Below are positions 25,544 to 35,820 of a DNA stretch of 64,000 nucleotides, piece after piece. The position numbers were made by a program, and so were the translations under genes. Within the stretch, counting starts at the first letter, position 1; every line of letters begins with the position of its first letter. Below the pieces are notes generated by a model. It was not told the origin of the DNA. It searched no databases and saw only the letters and a list, made by a program, of their open reading frames with translations. The DNA comes from Fictibacillus barbaricus (lineage in GTDB: Bacteria > Bacillota > Bacilli > Bacillales > Fictibacillaceae). The DNA lies in the NCBI RefSeq assembly GCF_014635025.1, contig NZ_BMCE01000004.1, positions 88,293 through 152,292 on the forward strand, given 5' to 3'.

Positions 25544-25882
25544 AAAGCTGGCATATACTGAATCACAAACGTTTTGGTCTTGCGCTTCTAATAGTAGGCA
25601 ACTATGTTCTACTACTACGGAGTTGTACCTTATTTTTCTCCTTTTATTTTAGCGCCAAGTATACTAGTAGATATAATTCAATCTCCCAATGATTTCCTCC
25701 TCCTTTCTATCTCATGATCTAACCCTGAATACAAAAAAATTTAATTTTTTAAAATTCCAGCTTTTATGAATATTGTTAAAAATAAGTTAAATTCCCACTT
25801 ACTATAGACATCAAAAGTTGCTATCTTTATCATAAAGCTTGTCAATAGACCTTGATTAATCTTATTAAAGGAGGAAAAGAAC

Positions 25883-26734
25883 GTGGTAAAAAAAGTGAAG
25901 GTAGCAATAATGGTTTTGTTTTTGGCCTTTTTATTTCTACAGCCTGCTTCGTATTCCGCAGAGGGCAATAGCGGAAAATCCGTAAAACTTCGGGTAATGA
26001 GCTACAATATCCACTACGGGCATAATATGTATAATCAATATGACTTAGAAGCTATTGCTAATGTTATTCGTGAATCGAATGCAGATATTATTGGCTTACA
26101 AGAGGTAGATGTGCATTGGGGAGATCGAAGTCATTATGAAAATGAGGTCAAAATACTGGCAGAAACTCTTAATATGCATTATTTTTTTGCTCCAATCTAT
26201 AACCTTCCATCAAATCTAGAAGGACAGCCTAATCGTCAATTTGGGGTTGCAATTCTAAGTAAATATCCAATTCTTAAAGCAGAAAATAGGCATATTACCC
26301 GTCTTTCCACACAATCAGCCAATCCATTACCTGAGCTTTTACCTGGATTCGCAGAAACCTTAATAAACGTAAAGGGAATTAAAGTAAACGTATATTCTAC
26401 TCATTTAGATTACAGACCCGATCCAAAAATACGAAAAATGCAAATAGAAGATATGTTAAACATAATGTCTGAAAGCAATAATGAGCAAATCTTAATTGGT
26501 GATATGAATGCAAAACCGACATCTCCAGAGTTATCACCGTTGTTTTCAACGTTTAAAGATACATGGAAAGAAGTACATAATCATGATGGTTACACCTTTC
26601 CAGCATATGAACCCAAACAAACAATTGACTATATACTAACAACTCATGGTATTCAAACTGAATCATCTGAGGTTATCGATACATTAGCATCAGACCATCG
26701 ACCTCTCATTTCAGATGTAATTCTCTTTCGATAA
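25883..26734 (+). CDS. Secreted endonuclease/exonuclease/phosphatase (EEP) family hydrolase
   Basis: A 283-residue exported protein. A signal peptide (1-25, SYSA cleavage region) precedes the EEP fold with Asn42 in SYNIHYG, catalytic metal ligand Glu in GLQEVDVHWGDR, GDMNAKPTSPE, and the terminal SDHRPLISDV with the catalytic Asp-His. Members cleave phosphodiesters in nucleic acids, sphingomyelin or inositol phosphates. A secreted position suggests phosphate or nucleic-acid scavenging, but the substrate is unproven. GTG start 15 bp downstream of AGGAGG. It lies between two divergent S8 proteases. A decayed relative is at 61460-61780. Confidence 0.88.
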   Translation: MVKKVKVAIMVLFLAFLFLQPASYSAEGNSGKSVKLRVMSYNIHYGHNMYNQYDLEAIANVIRESNADIIGLQEVDVHWGDRSHYENEVKILAETLNMHYFFAPIYNLPSNLEGQPNRQFGVAILSKYPILKAENRHITRLSTQSANPLPELLPGFAETLINVKGIKVNVYSTHLDYRPDPKIRKMQIEDMLNIMSESNNEQILIGDMNAKPTSPELSPLFSTFKDTWKEVHNHDGYTFPAYEPKQTIDYILTTHGIQTESSEVIDTLASDHRPLISDVILFR

Positions 26735-26840
26735 TAAAGCATTGTGCATCGTTAACTGGATTAAAATTGATTTTTAGAAGAAATTAAATGCAAAGTAAAT
26801 ACTGATCATTGATTCTATGATTCAATTTAGAAGTATTTTT

Positions 26841-26870
26841 GGAGGATTTTAGGGGGTCCTCCTTTAGTTT
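26841..26870 (+). terminator. Terminator after the EEP gene
   Basis: GGAGGA / TCCTCC stem with a 10-nt loop then TTTAGTTTT, 107 bp after the stop codon. Confidence 0.6.
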
Positions 26871-27621
26871 TCTCATTTATTTTAAGAAGAGTTGGTAAAG
26901 TCAAATTAAGCAGTTCGAATTGTTTGTTTCGTGTCCTTCTCCTTTTTCCCAAAGTCAGTATTACAAACTGTTATTTCAACCTTTTCTTCATTGTTACTTC
27001 GTACTCAATCTTCTCCGTTTAAAACAATAAATAACTAGGGAAGATGGCTTGATTAATACAATCTTTCAAATCTATAACCACAAAAAAACTAATCATATGA
27101 CCTAGCTGTTATAAAAAATCTGAGCTGATAAGCAGCTCTTTTTTTATTGTCCGTGAAGTTTAGAATAAAGTGAAATCTATTAAAGATAACTAAAAACCAG
27201 GCATTTGTTTTCTATTTTTTTCAACTGAATCCTTTTAATCCTTGTTGACTCCCCTATGATAGATTTCTTCTATCATTAAGATAGATTAATGAACATTGAT
27301 AATTTACCAGAACAATCTTAATCTATTCACAATCTCTTGGACCTATTAAAACTTAGAAAGGAGGCAGGATGTTATCTTTCTTTATTTAAAGTTTGCTCCA
27401 CTTGAAAACCGATGAAAAAATGGAAGTCCAGAGAGATACGGTACTAAAAATAGTAAAAGAACCATTTCAACAAAGAGTTTGGCACATAAGGTTTATTTAA
27501 CAAAAAGCACCATATTCATCACTTTTGGTAAAACATCACCCCACTCCTCCTAGTTATCCTACATAACAATCAATTCTTTATATCACGGAAGATATAAACT
27601 TAACGAAAGGATGAACAAATA
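26871..27621. other. Intergenic region with orphan terminator and inverted repeat
   Basis: No protein gene is supported. A strong terminator GAGCTG-ATAAG-CAGCTC then seven T's lies at 27122-27146 with no gene before it, so an unrecognised small RNA or a lost gene may end there. A perfect 8-bp inverted repeat ATGATAGA-TTTCT-TCTATCAT at 27256-27276, with a third GATAGA just after, may be an operator for the protease gene at 27622. AAGGAGG at 27357-27363 precedes only a 6-codon frame. Confidence 0.5.
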
Positions 27622-30600
27622 ATGAAAACAAATCATTTTCGCTTTTCCGCTCTCATAATGTGCTTGTGCCTGTTGATTCCTTTGCTTCTTCCGAACGGAG
27701 TAACCGCAAAAACTCAGAGCCCCCACCCTATGATAAAAAAACACCATATCGACATCGTTAAGATCAGCAGCAAACTAAAGGAACAATACAAAAATAAGGA
27801 GCAAGTGACATTTCTGATCAAATTAAAGGAGCAGGCAAATACTCTAGAGGCTGCAAAAGAGGCTGATGTAAAGGCAAAAAAACAGAAGCTTAGTTCCTAC
27901 AAAACAAAACTTAATAAACGATCAGCAGTAGTCTCCTCACTTCGTGCGAAAGCAATTGAAACGCAAACCAATCTTAAACAATACTTAGACGAACAGAAAA
28001 AGTTAGGTCATGCAAAAGATATTAGATCCTATTATATTGTAAATGGTATGTCTGTAACAGCCACAAAAGAAGTGATGGAAAAGGTGGCTTCCTTTCCTGA
28101 GGTAGAAAAAGTCCTACCAAACGAGATACGACAGCTACACCCCGTTATAGAAAAGGCGATCCCATCTAAAGAACCTACTAAAGCAATAAAAGAGATGACA
28201 GATAACAACATAGAATGGAACCTTGAAAGTGTTCATGCTCCTCAAGTATGGGAGATGGGCATTGATGGAACAGGAACAGTGATAGCAAACATTGATACTG
28301 GAGTGCAGTGGGACCACCCTGCGTTAAAAACAAAATATCGCGGCTACGATGGATCTACTGGCTCAGTCAGTCATGAATACAATTGGTTTGATGCAACAGC
28401 TGGGGAAACTGCACCTTATGATGATTTGGCTCATGGAACCCATACGATGGGAACAATGGTAGGATCTGAACCTGATGGGTCCAACCGGATCGGAGTAGCT
28501 CCAGGTGCCAAATGGATGGCGGTCAAAGCCTTCACTAACGAAGGTGGAACAGATACCAATCTACTGTCAGCAGGCGAATGGATCCTTGCACCCACCGATG
28601 CTAATGGCAATCCGCACCCTGAAAAAGCACCCGATGTTGTCAATAATTCTTGGGGCGGTGGTCCAGGACTAGATGACTGGTACCGTGAAATGGTTCAAAA
28701 CTGGCGAGCGGCAGACATCTTCCCCGCATTTGCTGCTGGAAATGGACTTGACCAAGCTCCTGGAACAATCGCAAATCCTGCAAACTATCCTGAATCCTTT
28801 GCAGTAGGTGCCACAGATTCCGATGACAAGCTCGCCTATTTTTCATTAGTTGGTCCTTCTCCATATGGCGGGATTCTAAAGCCGGAAATTACAGCCCCCG
28901 GTGTGAACGTTCGCTCTTCAGTCCCTGGAGGTGGGTATGAAGGGGGTTGGAACGGTACATCTATGGCCACTCCACATGTTGCAGCAGTGGTCTCCATGCT
29001 TCGTCAAGTAAATGCAAATTTAACAGTTGAAGAAATCGATGAAATTTTAAAAAAATCAGCCATACCTCTTACTGACAGTAGATTCCTAGAAAGTCCAAAT
29101 AATGGGTATGGATATGGTCTTATAAACGCGTATGACGCTGTGTCTTCCATTACAATTGGTCTCGGAACAATCAAGGGGACCATTTTAAAACAAGGAATAG
29201 ACAACGAGATCCCAACATATACACATGAATCGCCTAAAGAAACGTATGCAGATATGGATACCCCATTGTCAATTACAACTAAGGATAATATCAGCATCCA
29301 ATCTGTTTTTCTTGAATACCAAGATAAAGATGGTAAACCGGTATCGGTTGAAGCCCAACGCACAAGTGGAAATTATGTCGATGGTACATACTCGGCTGTA
29401 CTTCCAGGAAACGTGATTGGTATCCCTTCTGTTTCATATCGTTGGAGAATTATTGATTACGGACAGAATGAAGTTATTACTGACACGTATAATATCAACG
29501 TTATTCCCGGGGTCACCATAGGATATTCTACTGATTTTGAATCCCAGCCCAATGGCTGGAAGTCATGGGGTACTTTAAGTACATGGGAATGGGGACAACC
29601 TATTTCAGGTCCAGGCCATGCGGCATCAGGTGAAAAGGTATATGCCACCAACCTAGAGGGAAATTACGATAATAGTGCAAATATGTCATTAATGATGCCA
29701 GCTATCGATCTTGGAGCTGGTACTGCCTTCCTTCAATTTAAGCATTGGTACGACATCGGATACTCTTTTGATAATGATTATGCCCAAGTATTCGTTTCTA
29801 CCGATCAGCACAATTGGGAGGAAAAAGCTCGTTTTACAGACCAAAGCAATGGCTGGCTTGATGCACAGGTTGACCTGTCGACCTATGCCAACAAGCGCAT
29901 CTATATTATGTTTAACTTTATATCAGATCAATATCAGCAAAAGCCAGGCTGGTATTTGGATGATGTGAAATTGTCGGCTTCTTCAAATGGAACTAACATC
30001 ACGGACATGCTAATTGATACAGGCAAAAGCAACAAACCGAATAATCCTGAAGAGAAACCCGTCAATCCTCACAGGATTCAGTCAATCAACCATTTTGATT
30101 CCAAGAATATAAATCAATCTGCTCCTGTCGGACTGCCCCTTCCTGCAGAGATTAGTGTTTTAGAGACAGGACGTTCAGTAAAAACAAGTCTTCAAAATGG
30201 AACTTACTCTCTGACACATTCAGTTGGAGATTATACTTTAGTAGCAGAAGCCTATGGATATCGTCCCGCCCAAAAGAGTGTGAAAGTTCCGAATGGGGAG
30301 ATTGTGGAAAACTTTGTGCTCGAAGCACTTCCTAAAGGTACTATCACTGGTAAGGTTATTGATAAACGCACAGGGGGTCCCATCGCAAATGCTACATTGC
30401 TTTTAATGGAAGACGCCGTTGTTCAACCGGTACAAACTGATAATAGAGGCCGTTATCAGCTTACAGCTTTTGAAGGGACGTATACTTTAAAAGTCATGGC
30501 ATCAGGATACGTAAGCCAAGAAATAGAAGTGAGTGTAACCGGCAGTAAAATAGCTAATAAAGATTTTTCTCTAAAACCATTTATTACAATGCCTGGTGAG

Positions 30601-31356
30601 GAAATTGGTTATGACGATGGCACAATGGAGAGTGCACGTGCTTTTGAAACAGCAGGAAATGCGTTGGGTGTTAAAATGTCCCTGCCACAAGGGAAAAAAC
30701 AAGCTTTAGTTACTGGTGGACTGTATAAATTTTTTGGTAACGACTGGCCTTATCCGGGCGGTACGGAAATTCAAGTAGCTGTTTATGATGCGAGCGGTCC
30801 AGATGGATTACCAGGCAAGAAACTGGCTGGACCGATTGACGCGACTGCTCTTCGAAACGGGGAATGGACAAAGATCGACTTATCGAAGTATGGCATTCAA
30901 GTTTATGGGGATTTCTATTTGGTATATATCCAATCTGTCAACTACCCACATGCCCCTGGCCTTGGATATGATGCTAATGGAACAAATGCAGAACGAAGCT
31001 GGGAGTTTTTCGATGGTTCTTGGAGACTTGCAGATGTTGAAGAAGGTAACTATATGATACGCGCCCTTCTTGATTATGAACTGCCTTCTCCTGTAATAAC
31101 ATCTCCAACAGATGGCTTTATAACCAATCAAGACACGGCTAAAATCGAAGGTGAGACTACTCCAAATATGAAAGTGACGGTATTAAGGGATGGCAAGCTT
31201 GCAGGTACAACAACTTCTGACCAAAGTGGTAACTTTTTTGTAAATGTGGAGCTAAAGCAAGGTACTAATAAGTTAACAGCAATAGTTACTACTGATCGGG
31301 GAAGTACCGATGAGTCCGCCCCTGTAACCGTCATATATAATAAGAAGTCACAGTAA
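27622..31356 (+). CDS. Secreted S8 serine protease, bacillopeptidase F-like paralogue
   Basis: A 1244-residue exported protease clearly related to the product of 21235-25215. Signal peptide (1-30), I9-type propeptide (about 45-180), S8 domain (about 200-515) with Asp225 in NIDTGVQWDHPAL, His271 in AHGTHTMG, NNSWGGG and Ser447 in NGTSMATPH. The C-terminus again has a MAM/jelly-roll-like domain (about 630-790), carboxypeptidase-regulatory-like folds with GTITGKVIDKRTGGPI, and a final Ig-like region (TSPTDGFITN). The C-terminal architecture is about one Ig-like unit shorter than the paralogue's. AACGAAAGGATG is a weaker SD. Confidence 0.93.
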   Translation: MKTNHFRFSALIMCLCLLIPLLLPNGVTAKTQSPHPMIKKHHIDIVKISSKLKEQYKNKEQVTFLIKLKEQANTLEAAKEADVKAKKQKLSSYKTKLNKRSAVVSSLRAKAIETQTNLKQYLDEQKKLGHAKDIRSYYIVNGMSVTATKEVMEKVASFPEVEKVLPNEIRQLHPVIEKAIPSKEPTKAIKEMTDNNIEWNLESVHAPQVWEMGIDGTGTVIANIDTGVQWDHPALKTKYRGYDGSTGSVSHEYNWFDATAGETAPYDDLAHGTHTMGTMVGSEPDGSNRIGVAPGAKWMAVKAFTNEGGTDTNLLSAGEWILAPTDANGNPHPEKAPDVVNNSWGGGPGLDDWYREMVQNWRAADIFPAFAAGNGLDQAPGTIANPANYPESFAVGATDSDDKLAYFSLVGPSPYGGILKPEITAPGVNVRSSVPGGGYEGGWNGTSMATPHVAAVVSMLRQVNANLTVEEIDEILKKSAIPLTDSRFLESPNNGYGYGLINAYDAVSSITIGLGTIKGTILKQGIDNEIPTYTHESPKETYADMDTPLSITTKDNISIQSVFLEYQDKDGKPVSVEAQRTSGNYVDGTYSAVLPGNVIGIPSVSYRWRIIDYGQNEVITDTYNINVIPGVTIGYSTDFESQPNGWKSWGTLSTWEWGQPISGPGHAASGEKVYATNLEGNYDNSANMSLMMPAIDLGAGTAFLQFKHWYDIGYSFDNDYAQVFVSTDQHNWEEKARFTDQSNGWLDAQVDLSTYANKRIYIMFNFISDQYQQKPGWYLDDVKLSASSNGTNITDMLIDTGKSNKPNNPEEKPVNPHRIQSINHFDSKNINQSAPVGLPLPAEISVLETGRSVKTSLQNGTYSLTHSVGDYTLVAEAYGYRPAQKSVKVPNGEIVENFVLEALPKGTITGKVIDKRTGGPIANATLLLMEDAVVQPVQTDNRGRYQLTAFEGTYTLKVMASGYVSQEIEVSVTGSKIANKDFSLKPFITMPGEEIGYDDGTMESARAFETAGNALGVKMSLPQGKKQALVTGGLYKFFGNDWPYPGGTEIQVAVYDASGPDGLPGKKLAGPIDATALRNGEWTKIDLSKYGIQVYGDFYLVYIQSVNYPHAPGLGYDANGTNAERSWEFFDGSWRLADVEEGNYMIRALLDYELPSPVITSPTDGFITNQDTAKIEGETTPNMKVTVLRDGKLAGTTTSDQSGNFFVNVELKQGTNKLTAIVTTDRGSTDESAPVTVIYNKKSQ

Positions 31357-31407
31357 GTTTAGATTTTGTTAGCAAACAAAACTGATTTAATTAAAATTCT
31401 CTATTAT

Positions 31408-31438
31408 AAAAGCACTCCTCTATTCGAGTGCTTTTTTG
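31408..31438 (+). terminator. Terminator of the protease gene
   Basis: AAAAGCACTC / GAGTGCTTTT stem with an 8-nt loop and T run, 51 bp after the stop codon. Confidence 0.85.
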
Positions 31439-31646
31439 TTAGACATGAATTTATTACCTAAGCCTATTCCTCTGTTTGGTAACATGAAAAATCCTTTTAA
31501 TTTATAGTATTTAGTTATTATTACAGCCCGAGTCACATTACATTAACGATTAAAACAGTCCATAAATCTATATACATTAAACGCTTGTTTAAAATCGTGT
31601 TTGCTCCTTATCAAATCAGCGGCTATAAATTAATGTTTATGGATAC

Positions 31647-31682
31647 AAAAAAGAGCACCCATTTAATCGGTTGCTCTTTTTA
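31647..31682 (-). terminator. Terminator of the catabolic cluster
   Basis: AAAAAGAGCACCC / GGTTGCTCTTTTT stem, T-tailed on the minus strand, 53 bp past the stop codon of the MFS gene. It marks the end of the operon that begins near 42475. Confidence 0.8.
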
Positions 31683-31734
31683 AATATTTTATGGATGGAC
31701 TTGTGTGCGGAACATATTACGAATAATATACGTT

Positions 31735-33027
31735 TTATCCGATACCAACACTTTTATCAATCTTACCAATTAAGAAAATATGAGCTCCGAAACCTAACAC
31801 TATTGCAATCACCCCTGTTAAAATTAGAGATGATTGGAAACTGCCAGTCCAAGAATAGAGGATGCCAGTGAGAGCAGGAGCAAATGCCCCGCCGATATTC
31901 CCACCAAAATTCTGAAGGGCTGAAACGGATGAAACAACACGCCGTGAGGCAATATCCATTGGGAGCGAATTGATATTCGGCGAGGCTATACCAAGTGAAC
32001 CCATCGATAAGATAAGAAACAAGACTGTAAGATTAGCCGTTGGTGCATATGCCGAGATGATAATAAAAATGGTTGAGAGTATAAAACCGCAGCCTATAAA
32101 AGTTTTTCGTACTAAGGATAAATGACCTCCAGACTTAATCCACCAATCCGCTGCCCAACCAGAAGAAATTCCTGCAATAACCGCCAGTAGAAAAGGAACC
32201 ATGGAAAGGAAACCTGTTTTCAAAAAACCCATCTTCAGTTCAAGAACTAGATAACTAGGCACCCAAGTGATGAAAACAAAGTAAACATAAAGATATCCAG
32301 CCTGTCCTAAGATCAAGGCCCATACTGAACGATTTTTTAGTAAAGAAAACCAACTAATTGAGCCTTGTTTTTCATTTTCTTCATTGACTTCCGCGGGAAT
32401 AACTTCTTTGTTTCTACGATAAAAAGGAAGCCAGATTACTAGCCATAGTAAACTAATAGCACCTGTAATATAAAAGACCCATTGCCAGCCGTATGCAACC
32501 ATAATCGTTGCTGCCAACGGAGCCCCTAACGTAACTCCTACCTTTGTTCCCGAGAAATAAATACCAACTACTTTTCCACGGTCTTCTTTTTTGAATACTT
32601 CAGAAACTATTTTTGCTGCTGATGGAACTAGCGTTGATTCTCCTGTTCCCAACAATGCACGCATTGCTCCTAAAAAAGGAATACTTGTAGTAATACCTGT
32701 AAACACGGTTGCTAACGACCATATACCCACACCCAATGGTAACATTCTGCTTGCATGGTATCGATCGATAAGAGGTCCTGCAAAAAGATAGAAGAAGGCC
32801 AATGACCAATTAAACATTGAGAGAAGTATCCCGCCAGTTGCTGGGCTTATATTATACTCTTTTATCAAAACTGGCATAACGATAGAGAAATTGATTCTGT
32901 CCAAATAGGCTATTACCATTGCCAAAAAAAGTGAGGTTACGATAAACCATTGATACCGGCTCCAACTTGTATGGATTACTACCTCTTTTTGCATAGTAGA
33001 AGAAGATGGTTCCATAATGCTTTTCAC
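31735..33027 (-). CDS. MFS transporter, anion:cation symporter (ACS) family
   Basis: A 430-residue inner-membrane transporter with twelve predicted segments. The N-terminal motif AYLDRINFSIVMPVL, the loop GPLIDRYHASRMLP and GTGESTLVPSA resemble the ACS family (glucarate, galactonate, phthalate and similar carboxylate symporters). As last gene of the catabolic cluster it probably imports the acid that the cluster degrades. GTG 33027 follows GGGAGG. Confidence 0.85.
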   Translation of the reverse strand: MKSIMEPSSSTMQKEVVIHTSWSRYQWFIVTSLFLAMVIAYLDRINFSIVMPVLIKEYNISPATGGILLSMFNWSLAFFYLFAGPLIDRYHASRMLPLGVGIWSLATVFTGITTSIPFLGAMRALLGTGESTLVPSAAKIVSEVFKKEDRGKVVGIYFSGTKVGVTLGAPLAATIMVAYGWQWVFYITGAISLLWLVIWLPFYRRNKEVIPAEVNEENEKQGSISWFSLLKNRSVWALILGQAGYLYVYFVFITWVPSYLVLELKMGFLKTGFLSMVPFLLAVIAGISSGWAADWWIKSGGHLSLVRKTFIGCGFILSTIFIIISAYAPTANLTVLFLILSMGSLGIASPNINSLPMDIASRRVVSSVSALQNFGGNIGGAFAPALTGILYSWTGSFQSSLILTGVIAIVLGFGAHIFLIGKIDKSVGIG

Positions 33028-33103
33028 AGTTATATCCTCCCTATATCATCAGGATTGTTAAACCAATACTGCTATTCCTGCTAACCGTTTTAATAAAAAA
33101 GTT

Positions 33104-34363
33104 TTATTTTATTTCATTTAATTGATCAAAGGCTAAGAGAGCCCTTGCCATTGCTTCAACCCCTAGAGCAACATCTTCATAAGAAGTCCATTCCTCTGGA
33201 CAGTGGCTCCTTCCATCCTTGCTTGGAACAAAAATCATTCCAACAGGTGAAATTTTAGCTAATTGATTCGCGTCGTGCCCAGCTCCACTTGGAATAAGCA
33301 GGGTAGGGGCAGTTTCCTTACAAGCTACTTCTAGAACACTCAGGATATAAGGGGGTACAAGGATAGGTTCAGATTTGGACAGGCAGTCAAAATTAACTGT
33401 TAATCCCCTGTATTCTGCAATATTAATAGACTTCTCTTTTAAGTCATTGATGATCTGTTCAAGATTACCAGTATCTAAGGAACGTACTTCCAAATCAAAA
33501 ATAACTTTACCAGGAATGACATTGGATGCATTCGGTTCAACATTTAACTTCCCTACCGTTCCAACAACTGGTTCCATATATTCCTTCTGGCACAATGTCT
33601 CCAGTTCTAATATGATCTGAGATGATCCAGTCATTGCATCAAATCTCATATCCATAGGAGTTGTGCCAGCATGGTTGGGCTTTCCCTCAACGATAACACG
33701 GTAACGATGAATTCCAACGATCCCCGTTACTACACCCAACTTATAATTGTACTGTTCTAAAACTGGCCCTTGCTCTATGTGCATCTCCAAGTAAAGGGCG
33801 ACATCCCCCGACTTTCTTGGAAGGTTACTGATTTCTTCAGGATAGCCACCTGCATCCCGTATCCCTTCTCTTAATACTAATCCTGAAGGATCTCTCCTTT
33901 GGAGCATCTCTTGGGATAAATTATCTACCATGCCCCGACTACCGATTGTTGAAATTCCAAATTCACTTGGCTCTTCTGCCGTAAAATCAATGATTTCAAG
34001 CGGATGTTGTAAGATTGTCCCCGTTTCTTTTAGCATTCTAGCAATCTCTAATCCACCAATTACTCCTATAATTCCGTCGAATCTACCTCCTCCGGTTACA
34101 GTATCCGTATGAGAACCAATTAAAATCGGAGGAAGTTGGGGATTGGATCCTGGAATTCTCCCAATTAGGTTAGATGCTGCGTCGATATTCACTTCCATTC
34201 CGATGGCCAGCATTTGATTTTCCAACCATTCTCTCCCTTGATAGTACCAAGGGGTAAAAGGCCTTCTGGTCCACCCTGGTTTTTCCGGATCGGTTAATGT
34301 TGCCAGTTTCTCAATATCTGACTGAATTCGTTTAACGTTAGGTGCCAAGGCAAACGTGTTCAT
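33104..34363 (-). CDS. M20 amidohydrolase (allantoate amidohydrolase / N-carbamoyl-amino acid hydrolase type)
   Basis: A 419-residue dinuclear metal amidase of the hydantoinase/carbamoylase branch of M20. Metal-binding motifs are HTDTV (GSHTDTVTGGGRFDG), the acidic FTAEEPSEFG, LEMHIEQGPVLE with the diagnostic HIEQG, and a late GAGHDANQLA. Such enzymes remove a carbamoyl group or ammonia from ureido acids. ATG 34363 with AGGAG at 8 bp is preferred over the GTG one codon earlier. The gene follows the hydantoinase-like gene by 28 bp, matching the order ring opening then ureido hydrolysis. Confidence 0.88.
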   Translation of the reverse strand: MNTFALAPNVKRIQSDIEKLATLTDPEKPGWTRRPFTPWYYQGREWLENQMLAIGMEVNIDAASNLIGRIPGSNPQLPPILIGSHTDTVTGGGRFDGIIGVIGGLEIARMLKETGTILQHPLEIIDFTAEEPSEFGISTIGSRGMVDNLSQEMLQRRDPSGLVLREGIRDAGGYPEEISNLPRKSGDVALYLEMHIEQGPVLEQYNYKLGVVTGIVGIHRYRVIVEGKPNHAGTTPMDMRFDAMTGSSQIILELETLCQKEYMEPVVGTVGKLNVEPNASNVIPGKVIFDLEVRSLDTGNLEQIINDLKEKSINIAEYRGLTVNFDCLSKSEPILVPPYILSVLEVACKETAPTLLIPSGAGHDANQLAKISPVGMIFVPSKDGRSHCPEEWTSYEDVALGVEAMARALLAFDQLNEIK

Positions 34364-34391
34364 CACATGAACTCCTCTCTAATGTTTGATT

Positions 34392-35795
34392 CTAGACCAA
34401 TGCATTTTCGTTTTTTGAAACAAGGACCCCATGTCCATGTTTAGCCGGAATAAATTTCCCATCTCCCTGTTCACCGACAACCCGTCCGTTATAAACAATC
34501 TTTCCGCGAACCAGTGTATGTGTTAATCGCCCCTGCATTTCCATTCCATGATAAGGGCTCCACCCTGCACTTGAATGCAAGTCTTTTTCATCCAGGACCC
34601 ATTTGGCCATAGGATCTATAATGACCAAGTCGGCATCTTTCCCTTCCTCGATGCTTCCCTTACAGTAGTCTAGACCAAATATAGAAGCTGGTTTTTCGCT
34701 TAACATCTTAGCTAGCTGAAGGATGGTAATTCTGCCTTTAGCCACTCCTTCGCTGTACATTATGGGTAATAACGTCTCTACACCAGGGGTGCCAGAAGCA
34801 TTATCGAATATGTTTTTATGGCTTTTTCTTTCAATTAACCAAGGTGCATGGTCTGATGTAACGATATCGATCATTCCTCTCGACATTTGACTCCACAACT
34901 GTTCCATATCCTTTCGAGAACGCAGAGGTGGATTTATCTTTCCTTTCGCTTTAAGTGATAGCATATCGTTCTCTTCAAATGCCAGATAATGGGTGCAGGT
35001 TTCAGCAGTTACTTGTGTTCCTTTGGAACGATAATAATCTACCAATTCAAAGATGCGAGGGAAGGTGCAATGGTATAGGTGTAGTTTTACTCCTGACCAA
35101 TAGGCCATTTCCATCACCTTCAACGCAGCTGTCGATTCGCTAATTTTAGGTCTGCTCCAGCAATGGGACCTTGGATCTTCGCCTTCATCCTGATATTTTT
35201 GAATAAACTTGTGAACAATTTCATTCGTTTCAGCATGTACACCGACTGGACAGCCTGTCTCAGTAATTTTAGTAAAAGCTTCGTATAATTCTCCATCATC
35301 AATCCGTGGAAAGCGGTATGAGTCGGTGTTGAACATGGAAACTTTAAAACCGCACGCACCCGCTTTAGCCATTAGAGGGATCTGATTTAGCCCGTTTTTC
35401 TTATAGATGGTAGCCAGCAATGCCATATCTACTACGGTTTCTTTATTTAGCCGCTCCATTTTTTCTAAAAACAACTCTTCAGTACACACCATTCCTGTTG
35501 CATCATAAGGCATCTCAATAATTGTCGTTACTCCACCTGCGGCAGCGGATCGACTCGCTGTTGTAAACCCCTCATCTAAAGAACTATAACAATGGACATG
35601 TGCATCGATCGCACCTGGAAGCACATAGTGTCCGTGGGCATTTATAGTTTCTTTCCCTCTCACCGCGATATTGTCCTTAAATACACCATCGATCTTGCCG
35701 TTTTTTATTGCTACGCTGGCATTATAAAGAACGTCATTAGGTAATACGATATTACCTTTAATCACTACATCATAATTGTTTTGATCGTTACCCAT
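34392..35795 (-). CDS. Cyclic amidohydrolase (allantoinase/hydantoinase-like)
   Basis: A 467-residue amidohydrolase-superfamily TIM barrel. Visible metal-site features are DAHVHC near residue 60, the carbamylation-site region GACGFKVSMF with Lys, VHAETNE, HLYHCTF and the late TSDHAPW. The length suits allantoinase or dihydropyrimidinase/D-hydantoinase. Expected reaction: hydrolytic opening of a five- or six-membered cyclic amide or imide. AAAGGAGG precedes the ATG. With the M20 enzyme downstream it forms a two-step ring-to-amino-acid module. Confidence 0.88.
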   Translation of the reverse strand: MGNDQNNYDVVIKGNIVLPNDVLYNASVAIKNGKIDGVFKDNIAVRGKETINAHGHYVLPGAIDAHVHCYSSLDEGFTTASRSAAAGGVTTIIEMPYDATGMVCTEELFLEKMERLNKETVVDMALLATIYKKNGLNQIPLMAKAGACGFKVSMFNTDSYRFPRIDDGELYEAFTKITETGCPVGVHAETNEIVHKFIQKYQDEGEDPRSHCWSRPKISESTAALKVMEMAYWSGVKLHLYHCTFPRIFELVDYYRSKGTQVTAETCTHYLAFEENDMLSLKAKGKINPPLRSRKDMEQLWSQMSRGMIDIVTSDHAPWLIERKSHKNIFDNASGTPGVETLLPIMYSEGVAKGRITILQLAKMLSEKPASIFGLDYCKGSIEEGKDADLVIIDPMAKWVLDEKDLHSSAGWSPYHGMEMQGRLTHTLVRGKIVYNGRVVGEQGDGKFIPAKHGHGVLVSKNENALV

Positions 35796-35820
35796 TTGCA
35801 GCCTCCTTTAATTAGTTTGA

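Noticed and set aside
26882..26911. TTAAG/GTAAAG/TTAAG spacing resembling the three-repeat promoter
   Set aside because: The intervals are not 11 bp and no -10 is placed correctly; treated as chance.
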